A stretch of DNA of 7,196 nucleotides, from NCBI GenBank assembly GCA_013329855.1, contig DUJI01000002.1, forward strand, positions 1 to 7,196. The letters run 5' to 3'. The position numbers and the translations under genes are program-made. The DNA comes from Thermoplasmata archaeon (GTDB taxonomy: Archaea > Thermoplasmatota > Thermoplasmata > RBG-16-68-12). The notes under the pieces are model-generated. The model did no database searches, had not been told where the DNA came from, and saw only the letters and a list, made by a program, of their open reading frames with translations. Positions 1 through 5,961 of this stretch are shown piece by piece (the stretch's first letter is position 1; every line of letters begins with the position of its first letter).

Positions 1-627
1 GCCCAGCCCCACCGTGGCGTCCAGGGTTCTCATCAGGCCGTCGTACCCGTCGCGCGTCCGGAAATCGTAGCCCGCGGCGAACGTATGACAGGTGTCCACG
101 CAGAGGCCGAGGCGGTCGGGGAAGGAGGCCTGCTCGATGATCGCGGCGAGCTGCTCGAACGTGTGACCGAGCACGCTGCCCGCGCCCGCCGTGTTAGCCA
201 GCACGGCGAACACGCCGGGTGCCTCGGCCCTGGATAGGCACCAGTCCAGGCTCTGGGCGATCGCGCGGAGACCCGCGGCTTCCCCCTTGCCCATGTGGGC
301 GCCGGGGTGGAAGATCACGTCGCGGATGCCGAGCTGCTGCGCGCGCTCCAGCTCTTCCACGAACGCGATGCGCGAGACCTTGAGCATGTTCCTGGTCGGG
401 GACGCGAGGTTGATCAGGTAGTTCGCATGAACCACGGCCCGCACGATGTGGTGGGCCGCCAGGTTCTCCCGGAAGGCCGCGGTCTCCTCGAGGGCGAGGG
501 GCTTCGTGTTGCGGAGCATGCGGGGACTCCGCGAGAAGACCTGGATGGCCTCGCAGCCGACCGCCTCCCCCCGTTCCGGCGCGAGGGCGATGCTCTTCGC
601 GATGGACATGTGGGCCCCGAGGTACAT
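1..627 (-). CDS. nfo: Deoxyribonuclease IV (endonuclease IV, AP endonuclease), C-terminus cut off by the window edge
   Basis: Endonuclease IV cleaves DNA 5' to abasic sites in base-excision repair, using a TIM barrel with three zinc ions. The window holds 209 residues of a protein usually about 280 long; the remainder lies before position 1. Visible signatures are the N-terminal LGAHMS, IQVF, HANYLINL (residues 67-74), FHPGAH (106-111), NTAGAGSVLG (145-154) and CVDTCHTFAAGYD (176-188). By alignment from memory with E. coli Nfo, metal ligands H69, H109, D179 and H182 correspond to H67, H107, D178 and H181, and DNA-contacting R37 and Y72 to R36 and Y70. The bridging zinc ligand E145, part of the usual ENTAG motif, is A144 here (codon at 196-198). 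The other ligands (H216, D229, H231, E261) lie outside the window. The ATG at 625-627 is chosen because GAH normally lies within the first ten residues; a GGAAGG sits a few bases upstream. The gene is probably monocistronic. Family assignment is firm; activity is open. Confidence 0.93.
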   Translation of the reverse strand, partial: MYLGAHMSIAKSIALAPERGEAVGCEAIQVFSRSPRMLRNTKPLALEETAAFRENLAAHHIVRAVVHANYLINLASPTRNMLKVSRIAFVEELERAQQLGIRDVIFHPGAHMGKGEAAGLRAIAQSLDWCLSRAEAPGVFAVLANTAGAGSVLGHTFEQLAAIIEQASFPDRLGLCVDTCHTFAAGYDFRTRDGYDGLMRTLDATVGLG

Positions 628-902
628 CCGGCGCCTTCCATGGCCCGGTAGCGGATGGGGTCACATGAGCTTTGCCGATTGGGGCCCAACTTGGGCCAAG
701 CGCCTTGATATCCGCGTTCCCTGTCTGGGGACCGGGAGCTGCGAAATGGCGCCGGAACGCGAGGTGGAGTCTCGCTTCACGGGGATGATCTTCCTCCTTC
801 GGCGCGTGATCCCCGGACCCCCTGACGGCCACTCGCGGCTCTCTCCCATGCCCGATATGGGGTTCGCGCGGGAACGGCCTCGCCGCAAGTGACGCGTCAC
901 GG
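628..902. other. Intergenic region upstream of nfo, no convincing gene
   Basis: These 275 bases lie between the stop codon of the methyltransferase gene and the start of nfo, both on the minus strand. Open frames crossing it on either strand have arginine-rich compositions without family signatures and look like GC-driven shadows. It holds the overlapping palindromes at 679-699, a TATA-like GATATC at 707-712, a 7-bp inverted repeat (CGGGGAT at 780-786 with ATCCCCG at 809-815) and a 12-bp palindrome GTGACGCGTCAC at 889-900 next to the methyltransferase stop. I see no tRNA or other structured RNA. The spacing suggests that nfo has its own promoter. Confidence 0.6.
679..699. promoter_or_regulatory. 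Two adjacent palindromes upstream of nfo, possible operator
   Basis: TTGGGGCCCAA (679-689) and TTGGGCCAA (691-699) are each palindromic around a central base and are separated by one C. The middle also forms a 7-bp-arm palindrome, GGCCCAA-C-TTGGGCC (683-697). They lie 52-72 bases before the nfo start codon. On the minus strand a TATA-like GGATATCAAG is centred near 710, which would put the transcription start close to the palindromes, a typical place for an archaeal repressor to bind. The palindromes are read directly; the operator role is inference. Confidence 0.35.
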
Positions 903-1628
903 TCACTCGACGCTCGGCAGCTCGTGCGCGAGACGTCGCGCCTTGACGGTCAGGTAGGACTGCGTGAGGTGCTTCTCGCCGCGTGCGAAGGAGTCGGAAA
1001 GCTCCTCCCACCGGCCGTCCTCGACCCATTTCCGAATCGTCTCGTCGCGGAGGAAGAGCTCGACCTCCCGCAGCTCCTCGAACTCCGCGACGATTGTGTC
1101 GACCCCCATGAACTCGATCTCGAACCGGTTCTCCCCGAGGAGGTCCTCCATGGTGTCCTCATAGAACGCCCAGCGCGATCCGCGCCGCGTCTCCTTCCAG
1201 TGGTCCCCGTGGTGGCAGCAGAAGATGAACTTGCCCCCGGGACGGAGACCGTGGGACGCGTGCCACACGATCTCGGGAGACATGCACAGGTTGCTCGTGA
1301 TGAAATCGAACGGCTCGGAGGAGAACCCGTGGTAGGACGTCTTCTCCACGTCGCCCCAGACGAAGTCCACGCGGCGGATGTCCTTGACGCCCGCGTAGGC
1401 GCGGGCCTGCTGGAGTTTCATCCGGTCCGCGTCCACGCCGATCACGTGGCCGCCGATGCCCGCTGCGACGAAGGCGAGGCGTCCCTCGCCCGTGCCCACG
1501 TCGAGCACGCGGCGGCCGCGGAAGTCCTCATGGCGGAACTGGTCGAGCAGCATGGGCCGCAGCTCGAACGCATGGCGCGCCGCGTCCCTCCAGAGGAGGT
1601 GGCGGGTCTGCCGCATCACATCGGTCAC
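903..1628 (-). CDS. Class I SAM-dependent methyltransferase, substrate unknown
   Basis: The predicted 241-residue soluble protein has the Rossmann-type SAM-binding fold. Motif I is VLDVGTGEGRL (residues 41-51), the acidic residue that binds the SAM ribose is D66 in VIGVDAD, motif II is VWGDVEKT with D93, and FDFITSNLCMS followed by LRPGGKFIFCC matches motifs IV-V. The C-terminal third is rich in charged residues and has no recognisable domain, so the methyl acceptor (small molecule, RNA or protein) cannot be named. I chose the GTG at 1626-1628 because GAGGG lies 6 bases upstream and because a longer reading from an ATG at 1757 would overlap the divergent aldehyde dehydrogenase gene and add an arginine/proline-rich stretch unlike a real N-terminus. 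An ATG at 1614-1616 is a second possibility but lacks a ribosome-binding site. It is transcribed divergently from the aldehyde dehydrogenase gene. Confidence 0.85.
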   Translation of the reverse strand: MTDVMRQTRHLLWRDAARHAFELRPMLLDQFRHEDFRGRRVLDVGTGEGRLAFVAAGIGGHVIGVDADRMKLQQARAYAGVKDIRRVDFVWGDVEKTSYHGFSSEPFDFITSNLCMSPEIVWHASHGLRPGGKFIFCCHHGDHWKETRRGSRWAFYEDTMEDLLGENRFEIEFMGVDTIVAEFEELREVELFLRDETIRKWVEDGRWEELSDSFARGEKHLTQSYLTVKARRLAHELPSVE

Positions 1629-1662
1629 AGGGCGCCCTCGGGGCTCCGGATGCGGGCTTCGA

Positions 1663-1668
1663 GATAAG
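1663..1668 (-). promoter_or_regulatory. Candidate TATA box for the methyltransferase gene
   Basis: The minus strand reads CTCTTATCTC here, an AT-rich island in a GC-rich stretch. If it is an archaeal TATA box, transcription would begin near 1640, leaving a leader of about 12 bases before the GTG start at 1628. Assigned from sequence and spacing only. Confidence 0.35.
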
Positions 1669-1700
1669 AGGGCATCGGTGGACGGCCGCAACGGCGCACG

Positions 1701-1706
1701 CTTATA
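1701..1706 (+). promoter_or_regulatory. Candidate TATA box for the aldehyde dehydrogenase gene
   Basis: CTTATA stands out in a GC-rich intergenic region. Its centre is about 36 bases before the ATG at 1740. With the usual 25-27 base distance, transcription would start near 1730, giving a leader of about 10 bases that contains GGAAGG (1731-1736) directly before the start codon. The reverse complement, TATAAG, could also serve the methyltransferase gene, with a leader of about 50 bases. Confidence 0.45.
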
Positions 1707-1739
1707 GGAAGCGGCCACCATGGCACGCCGGGAAGGACG

Positions 1740-3191
1740 ATGGACGTGCAGGAGCACGGGCTTTTCATCGGCGGCAGGTCTCGGTCAGCATCCTCCTCGG
1801 CGACCGTAGAGGTCCTGGATCCCGCGACGAACCGGCCCGTCGCGCGGGTCGCCTCGGGAACCAAGCAGGACGTGGATGCCGCGGTGGAGGCCGCGCGGGC
1901 CGCGTTCGAGTCGCCCGAGTGGCGGGACCTGGATCCGAGCAAGCGCGGACGTCTCCTCTTCCTCCTGGGGCAGCAGATTCGGGACCGGTTCGAGGAGCTG
2001 GCGAGGCTCGAGTCCCTCAACGTGGGCAAGCCGTTGCGGGAAGCCAAGGGTGACGTCGCGTATGTGTACAAGCTGTTCGAATATTATGCAGGTATTGCAG
2101 ACAAAATTCAAGGCGCCACGATCCCCGTGCCGGGTGCCCGGCTGGACTATACCCTCCGTGAGCCGCTCGGGGTCACGGCGCATATCGCTCCCTGGAACTA
2201 CCCGCTCCTGCTGGCCTGCCGCGGCATCGCCCCGGCGCTGGCGGCGGGCAACACCGTGGTCCTAAAACCCGCCAGCCTCACGCCGCTGACCGCGCTCCAG
2301 GTGGCCGAGCTCGCGGCCGCTGCGGGCTTCCCCGCCGGCGCCTTCAACGTGGTCACGGGCCCCGGCAAGGAGGTCGGCGAGGCCCTCGCCCGCCACCGGG
2401 ACGTCGACAGCGTGACCCTGACCGGATCCACGGAGACCGGCAAGCAGCTCCTGCGGATCGCCGCAGACCGCGTGACCCCTACGTCGTTGGAACTCGGCGG
2501 CAAGAACCCGCAGATCGTCCTGCCCGACGCGAAGCTGGACAAGGCCCTCGCCGGAGTCCACTTCGGCGCCTTCCAGAACGCGGGCCAGATGTGCTGGGCG
2601 GGGTCCAAGCTCCTCGTGCACGAGGACGTCGCCCGGGCCTTCCTGGACAAGCTGGGGGAGCGGACGGCCAAGACGCGGCTCGGCCCCGGGCTCGAGGAGG
2701 GCGTCCAAATGGGCCCCCTGGTCTCCCGGGAACAGACGCGGACCGTCTCGGCAGCCATCGACGAAGGAATCCGCAAGGGCGCGAAACCGCTCGTAGGCGG
2801 CGGACGCCCGGAAGACCCCAAACTCCAGGAGGGCAACTTCCTCCTGCCGACGATCTTCGAGACGCCGCCTGAGGACAGTCGCGTCGCGCGGGAGGAGGTC
2901 TTCGGTCCCGTCCTGGCGGCCTGGTCCTTCACGGACCTCGACGAAGCGGTCGCCCGAGCCAACGACACGCCGTACGGCTTGAGCGCGGGGATCTGGACGC
3001 AGGATCTGGGCAAGGCCCATGCGCTCGCCCGGCGATTGAAGGCGGGCATGGTCTCCATCAACGAGTACCCGGTCACGTTCCCCCAGACCCCGTTCCTGGG
3101 GTGGAAGCAATCGGGACTCGGTCAGGAGCAGGGGGTGGACGCGGTCCTCTTCTACACCCACGTGAAGAACGTCCTCGTGAACCTCGAGTGA
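1740..3191 (+). CDS. NAD(P)-dependent aldehyde dehydrogenase, betaine/aminoaldehyde dehydrogenase-like
   Basis: This is a full-length (483 residues) cytosolic member of the aldehyde dehydrogenase superfamily, which oxidises an aldehyde to its carboxylic acid with NAD(P)+. Family landmarks are complete: LFIGG near the N-terminus, PWNYP with oxyanion-hole N153, K176 in VVLKPAS, the cofactor loop GSTETG (229-234), general base E251 in LELGGKNP, the nucleophile C285 in GQMCWAG, EEVFGP (385-390), NDTPYGLSAG and the C-terminal KQSGLG. Overall it resembles betaine/aminoaldehyde and general ALDH types; substrate cannot be read from sequence. The start at 1740 fits the family N-terminus. The neighbouring convergent saccharopine/lysine dehydrogenase-like gene makes aminoadipate semialdehyde a possible substrate, by inference only. 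Two oddities are a tryptophan right after the catalytic cysteine and a short run of A/T-ending codons at 2079-2111. The gene ends 19 bases from the convergent gene, so it appears monocistronic. Confidence 0.96.
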   Translation: MDVQEHGLFIGGRSRSASSSATVEVLDPATNRPVARVASGTKQDVDAAVEAARAAFESPEWRDLDPSKRGRLLFLLGQQIRDRFEELARLESLNVGKPLREAKGDVAYVYKLFEYYAGIADKIQGATIPVPGARLDYTLREPLGVTAHIAPWNYPLLLACRGIAPALAAGNTVVLKPASLTPLTALQVAELAAAAGFPAGAFNVVTGPGKEVGEALARHRDVDSVTLTGSTETGKQLLRIAADRVTPTSLELGGKNPQIVLPDAKLDKALAGVHFGAFQNAGQMCWAGSKLLVHEDVARAFLDKLGERTAKTRLGPGLEEGVQMGPLVSREQTRTVSAAIDEGIRKGAKPLVGGGRPEDPKLQEGNFLLPTIFETPPEDSRVAREEVFGPVLAAWSFTDLDEAVARANDTPYGLSAGIWTQDLGKAHALARRLKAGMVSINEYPVTFPQTPFLGWKQSGLGQEQGVDAVLFYTHVKNVLVNLE

Positions 3192-3210
3192 GGCCGAGCC
3201 CCTTCCCGTT

Positions 3211-4371
3211 CTAGAGTCGGATCCGCTCCTCCCGCACCACGAGCCCCTTGGTCCGGATCCGCTCCAGGAAGGTCTCGGGGTCCAGCTCCTCCGGGATGAC
3301 GAGCCCCTTCTCGCGGACCCGACCCTCCAGGAACATCTCGGCCGCCACGGCTCCTCCCGTACCCACCATGAACGCGGTGGCGTTCGTGCCATGCTGGCGC
3401 CAGGCTTCCCCATAGGAGAGTCCCGTCCAGGTCCTCACCCGTTCCCTCCGGCCGTCCTTCGTGCCCGTGACCTCGACCACGAACGCCGCGTAGCCGCGGA
3501 TGCGATCCGCCAGCGCAAGGGGCGAGGGCAAGGCCGCTGCGATCACGTCCATGGGACGCACCCGCATCCCGCGCACGTCGACGGGCTCGCCTCGCAGGAG
3601 CCCCAGCTTCCGCAGGACGTCCGCGGCCTGCACCCAGCCGTCGTCGATGTGGATGTTGAACGACGCTTGCCGCAGGGTCGGGATCCCCCGGGGGAGGAAG
3701 TACGTCTCGTCGTGGTTCGTCTTGAACACGCGACGGCGTCCCACGGGCTCGGGGAAATCGAACATGCGGCTCGAGTTCATCGGAGGAAGGAAGCGCAGCG
3801 CGCCGTCCTCGTACACGGCGGCGGGGACGCTCATCTCGTCCAGGAGGTCCACAGGAGACCATGCGGAGAATAGCTCGAAGCCCTCCACGGCCCCCGTGTC
3901 CCCGTCGAAGACGTGGGCCTCCTCGGCCCGGTCCAACGTCCCCGCCGCGTGCACGGCGAACACGTCGGAGATGCCGGGCTCCATCCCCATGCCCACGAGT
4001 CCCGCGATGCCCGCTTCGCGGCAGCGCGCCGAAGCTTCGTCGAACTCGGGACCCGTCGCGTCGAAGGGCATCCCGAAGTCCAGGTAGTCCGTGCGGGTCT
4101 GCGCGGCGACGTCCAGCACGATCCGGTTGAGTCGCCAAGGCATGGAGGCGATGACGAGGTCGCAATCCTGAAGGAGTCGTCGGACGGCGTCCGGGTCGGT
4201 GCCGTCCACCTCCCGTACGGCGATTCGGTCGTCCGCCACGCGCGAAGCCAGCGCGCGGGCGGCGTCCGTCTTCCGGTCCGCCAGGACGAGGCGGTCCACC
4301 TTGGGATGGTGGGCCAGATGCTCCGCGCACACGAGCCCGCACACGCCGCACCCCAGTTGGACGACTTCCAT
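3211..4371 (-). CDS. Saccharopine dehydrogenase family oxidoreductase, lysine 6-dehydrogenase-like
   Basis: The 386-residue protein begins with a Rossmann nucleotide-binding motif, GCGVCG (residues 7-12), and D32-R33 at the end of the second strand; the aspartate favours NAD(H), though the arginine could contact an NADP phosphate. LVIASMPWRLN (72-82) and DYLDFGM (95-101) are typical of the saccharopine reductase family, as is GMGMEPGISD (127-136), which starts the C-terminal catalytic domain. Length and the C-terminal pattern (EGRVREKGLVIPEELDPE, ending in a KGLVVREE tail) resemble L-lysine 6-dehydrogenase, which makes the aminoadipate semialdehyde ring form from lysine; saccharopine dehydrogenase or another amino-acid oxidoreductase remains possible. 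The ATG at 4371 is supported by a strong ribosome-binding site, GGGAGGTGA, 7 bases upstream. It is convergent with the aldehyde dehydrogenase gene and divergent from gcvPA. Family assignment is firm; exact substrate is not. Confidence 0.88.
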   Translation of the reverse strand: MEVVQLGCGVCGLVCAEHLAHHPKVDRLVLADRKTDAARALASRVADDRIAVREVDGTDPDAVRRLLQDCDLVIASMPWRLNRIVLDVAAQTRTDYLDFGMPFDATGPEFDEASARCREAGIAGLVGMGMEPGISDVFAVHAAGTLDRAEEAHVFDGDTGAVEGFELFSAWSPVDLLDEMSVPAAVYEDGALRFLPPMNSSRMFDFPEPVGRRRVFKTNHDETYFLPRGIPTLRQASFNIHIDDGWVQAADVLRKLGLLRGEPVDVRGMRVRPMDVIAAALPSPLALADRIRGYAAFVVEVTGTKDGRRERVRTWTGLSYGEAWRQHGTNATAFMVGTGGAVAAEMFLEGRVREKGLVIPEELDPETFLERIRTKGLVVREERIRL

Positions 4372-4378
4372 GGTCAGG

Positions 4379-4387
4379 TCACCTCCC
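4379..4387 (-). promoter_or_regulatory. Strong ribosome-binding site of the saccharopine dehydrogenase-like gene
   Basis: The minus strand reads GGGAGGTGA, a near-complete complement to the 3' end of 16S rRNA, 7 bases before the ATG at 4371. It fixes the start. An inverted repeat just upstream (4398-4412, GGAGG-GGAGT-CCTCC on the plus strand) could pair in the leader, or its CCTCC on the minus-strand RNA could pair with this site. Confidence 0.75.
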
Positions 4388-4438
4388 GCGCATGCCCGGA
4401 GGGGAGTCCTCCCGCCCGGATCGTGCAGGGATTCCGTG

Positions 4439-4454
4439 AACCGACTTAACGGTT
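4439..4454. promoter_or_regulatory. Inverted repeat around a TATA-like core in the divergent gcvPA region
   Basis: AACCG (4439-4443) and CGGTT (4450-4454) flank ACTTAA, one of the few AT-rich hexamers between the saccharopine dehydrogenase-like gene and gcvPA. The heptamer AACGGTT within it (4448-4454) recurs at 4521-4527, closer to gcvPA. A core promoter here would give leaders of roughly 50 bases on the minus side and 90 on the plus side. The arrangement fits a shared regulator site, but the arms are short and chance is a real alternative. Confidence 0.3.
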
Positions 4455-4563
4455 TCAGGAGACCCGAGGCCCCCTGGAAGCAGGCCTGGCTGAGTCAGTC
4501 TGGCCGAACCCCCCTTGCGAAACGGTTGAAAGCTCCCTCCGCGCTGTCGGTCCCGAGGGGACC

Positions 4564-5961
4564 ATGCGCAACGATCCACGGACGGTCCATCCCTACATCC
4601 CGAACTCCGCGCGGCCCGCGAGGGAAGCCATGCTGCGCGAGGTCGGCGCCGAGAGCGAAGAGGACTTCTACGAGGACATCCCGGCCGCTCTCCGGTTCCG
4701 AGGACAGTTGGATCTCCCCGATTCGCTTCCGTCCGAGCACGCGCTCCGGCGGCACGTGGCGGGACTCCTGTCTAAGAACCGGAGCACCACGGAGATCCTG
4801 AACTTCCTCGGCGCGGGCTGCTACGAGCACATGGTGCCCGCGGTGTGCGACGAGATCAACTCCCGCGGGGAATTCCTGACCGCCTATGCGGGCGAGCCCT
4901 ACGACGACCACGGGCGTTTCCAGGCCCTGTTCGAGTACGCCAGCCTCATGGGGGAGCTCCTGGACATGGACGTGGTCAATGTGCCCACGTACGACGGGTT
5001 CCAGGCCACCGCCACCGCGCTCCGGATGGCCGCGCGCATCACCGGTCGGAGCGAGCTCTTGGTATCCCGCGCCGTCTCCGCGGACAAGCTCTCCAAGATC
5101 CGCGACTACGCGAAGCCTCGGCTGACCGTGAAGACGTTCGACTACGACGCGTCGACGGGCGAACCCGACCTCAGCTCCTTGGAGAGCCAAGTCGGACGGG
5201 AGACCGCCGCGGTGTATTTCGAGAACCCGTCCTACCTGGGCGTCATCGCGACCCACGGTCCCGCTGTCTCCGACTGCGCCCATGAAGCGGGCGCGCTCTC
5301 CGTGGTCGGCGTGGACCCGAGCACCTTGGGTGTCCTCACCCCTCCCGTGGACTATGGGGCCGACCTGGTCGTGGGGGACCTCCAGCCCCTGGGGATGCAC
5401 ATGCAATTCGGGGGCGGTCACGCGGGTTTCATCGCGAGCCGGGACGAGCCGAGGTTCGTCATGGAGTATCCCTCCCGCCTCTTCGGGATCACGTCCACCT
5501 CCGTGGACGGGGAGTACGGGTTCGGCGACGTCGCCTACGACCGTACCTCGTTCGCCAGGCGGGAGCAGGGCAAGGAGTGGGTGGGCACCGCGGCGGCCCT
5601 CTGGGGGATCACCGCGGGCGCGTACCTCGCCCTCCTGGGACCCGAGGGGATGCGGGATCTCGGGGAGTCCATGATGATCCGGTCGCACTATGCGGCTCGG
5701 CGACTGTCGCGGATCCCCGGAGTGCGTGCCCCCCGCTTCCGCGGCTCCTTCTTCCATGAGTTCGTCGTGGACTACCGGCGCACAGGGAAGACCATCGCCA
5801 CGGTGAACCGCGCGTTGCTGCGCCGCGGGATCCTGGGCGGCAAGGACCTCTCGCGGGAGTTCCCCGAACTCAAGGGATGCGCCCTGTACTGCATCACGGA
5901 GGTCCACGCCCAGGAGGACATGGACCGGCTCGTGGACGCGGTCCGGGAGGTCGTCGCATGA
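4564..5961 (+). CDS. gcvPA: Glycine dehydrogenase (decarboxylating) subunit 1-like, divergent subfamily
   Basis: In the split P-protein of the glycine cleavage system, this subunit has the PLP-enzyme fold without the PLP lysine and completes the active site of GcvPB, which decarboxylates glycine and passes the aminomethyl group to lipoylated H-protein. The 465-residue product shows the family pattern: YIPN (11-14), a LREVG...DFYEDIP segment (24-40), FLGAGCYEHMVPAV (81-94), MDVVNVPTYDG (135-145), FENPSYLGVI (219-228) and GADLVVGDLQPLG (265-277). It differs from canonical GcvPA at two conserved tracts: AYTPYQPE is replaced by AYAGEPYDDHGRF (107-119), and the REQHIRREK...SNICT tract by RTSFARREQGKEWVGT (327-342). 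The ATG at 4564 follows GAGGGG (4555-4560). The last codons overlap gcvPB in ATGA, so translation is probably coupled. Homology and pairing are secure; glycine as substrate is an assumption. No gcvT or gcvH is in the window. Confidence 0.9.
   Translation: MRNDPRTVHPYIPNSARPAREAMLREVGAESEEDFYEDIPAALRFRGQLDLPDSLPSEHALRRHVAGLLSKNRSTTEILNFLGAGCYEHMVPAVCDEINSRGEFLTAYAGEPYDDHGRFQALFEYASLMGELLDMDVVNVPTYDGFQATATALRMAARITGRSELLVSRAVSADKLSKIRDYAKPRLTVKTFDYDASTGEPDLSSLESQVGRETAAVYFENPSYLGVIATHGPAVSDCAHEAGALSVVGVDPSTLGVLTPPVDYGADLVVGDLQPLGMHMQFGGGHAGFIASRDEPRFVMEYPSRLFGITSTSVDGEYGFGDVAYDRTSFARREQGKEWVGTAAALWGITAGAYLALLGPEGMRDLGESMMIRSHYAARRLSRIPGVRAPRFRGSFFHEFVVDYRRTGKTIATVNRALLRRGILGGKDLSREFPELKGCALYCITEVHAQEDMDRLVDAVREVVA
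5945..5951 (+). promoter_or_regulatory. Ribosome-binding site of gcvPB inside the end of gcvPA
   Basis: GGGAGGT lies 6 bases before the gcvPB ATG (5958), within the last codons of gcvPA. Together with the ATGA overlap it decides the gcvPB start and points to coupled, near-equal synthesis of the two subunits. Confidence 0.7.

Noticed and set aside
194..832. Minus-strand open frame overlapping nfo and its upstream region
   Set aside because: It is out of frame with the clear endonuclease IV sequence and has a low-complexity Arg/Pro/Gly composition.
889..900. Perfect 12-bp palindrome GTGACGCGTCAC next to the methyltransferase stop
   Set aside because: A 6-bp-arm palindrome is expected about once or more in 7 kb of random sequence, and no T-run follows that would support a terminator.
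1629..1638. 10-bp palindrome AGGGCGCCCT just before the methyltransferase start
   Set aside because: Short GC palindromes are frequent in this composition, and it merely overlaps the ribosome-binding site.
1629..1757. N-terminal extension of the methyltransferase to an ATG at 1757
   Set aside because: It would overlap the divergent aldehyde dehydrogenase start and cross its promoter, and it adds residues unlike a methyltransferase N-terminus. The GTG at 1628 has a ribosome-binding sequence.
3192..3210. Possible bidirectional terminator between the convergent genes
   Set aside because: The 19-base gap is pyrimidine-rich on the plus strand (CCCCTTCCCGTTC) but has no clear T-run or hairpin.
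4388..4563. Glycine riboswitch upstream of gcvPA
   Set aside because: I could not find the conserved tandem-aptamer core motifs by eye, and glycine riboswitches are mainly bacterial.
4495..5907. Long open frame on the minus strand opposite gcvPA
   Set aside because: Its product is rich in Arg, Gly, Pro and His without family signatures, while the plus-strand frame encodes a recognisable GcvPA. It is a GC-bias shadow. The same holds for minus-strand frames at 2262-3413, 3152-4351 and 6183-6971.
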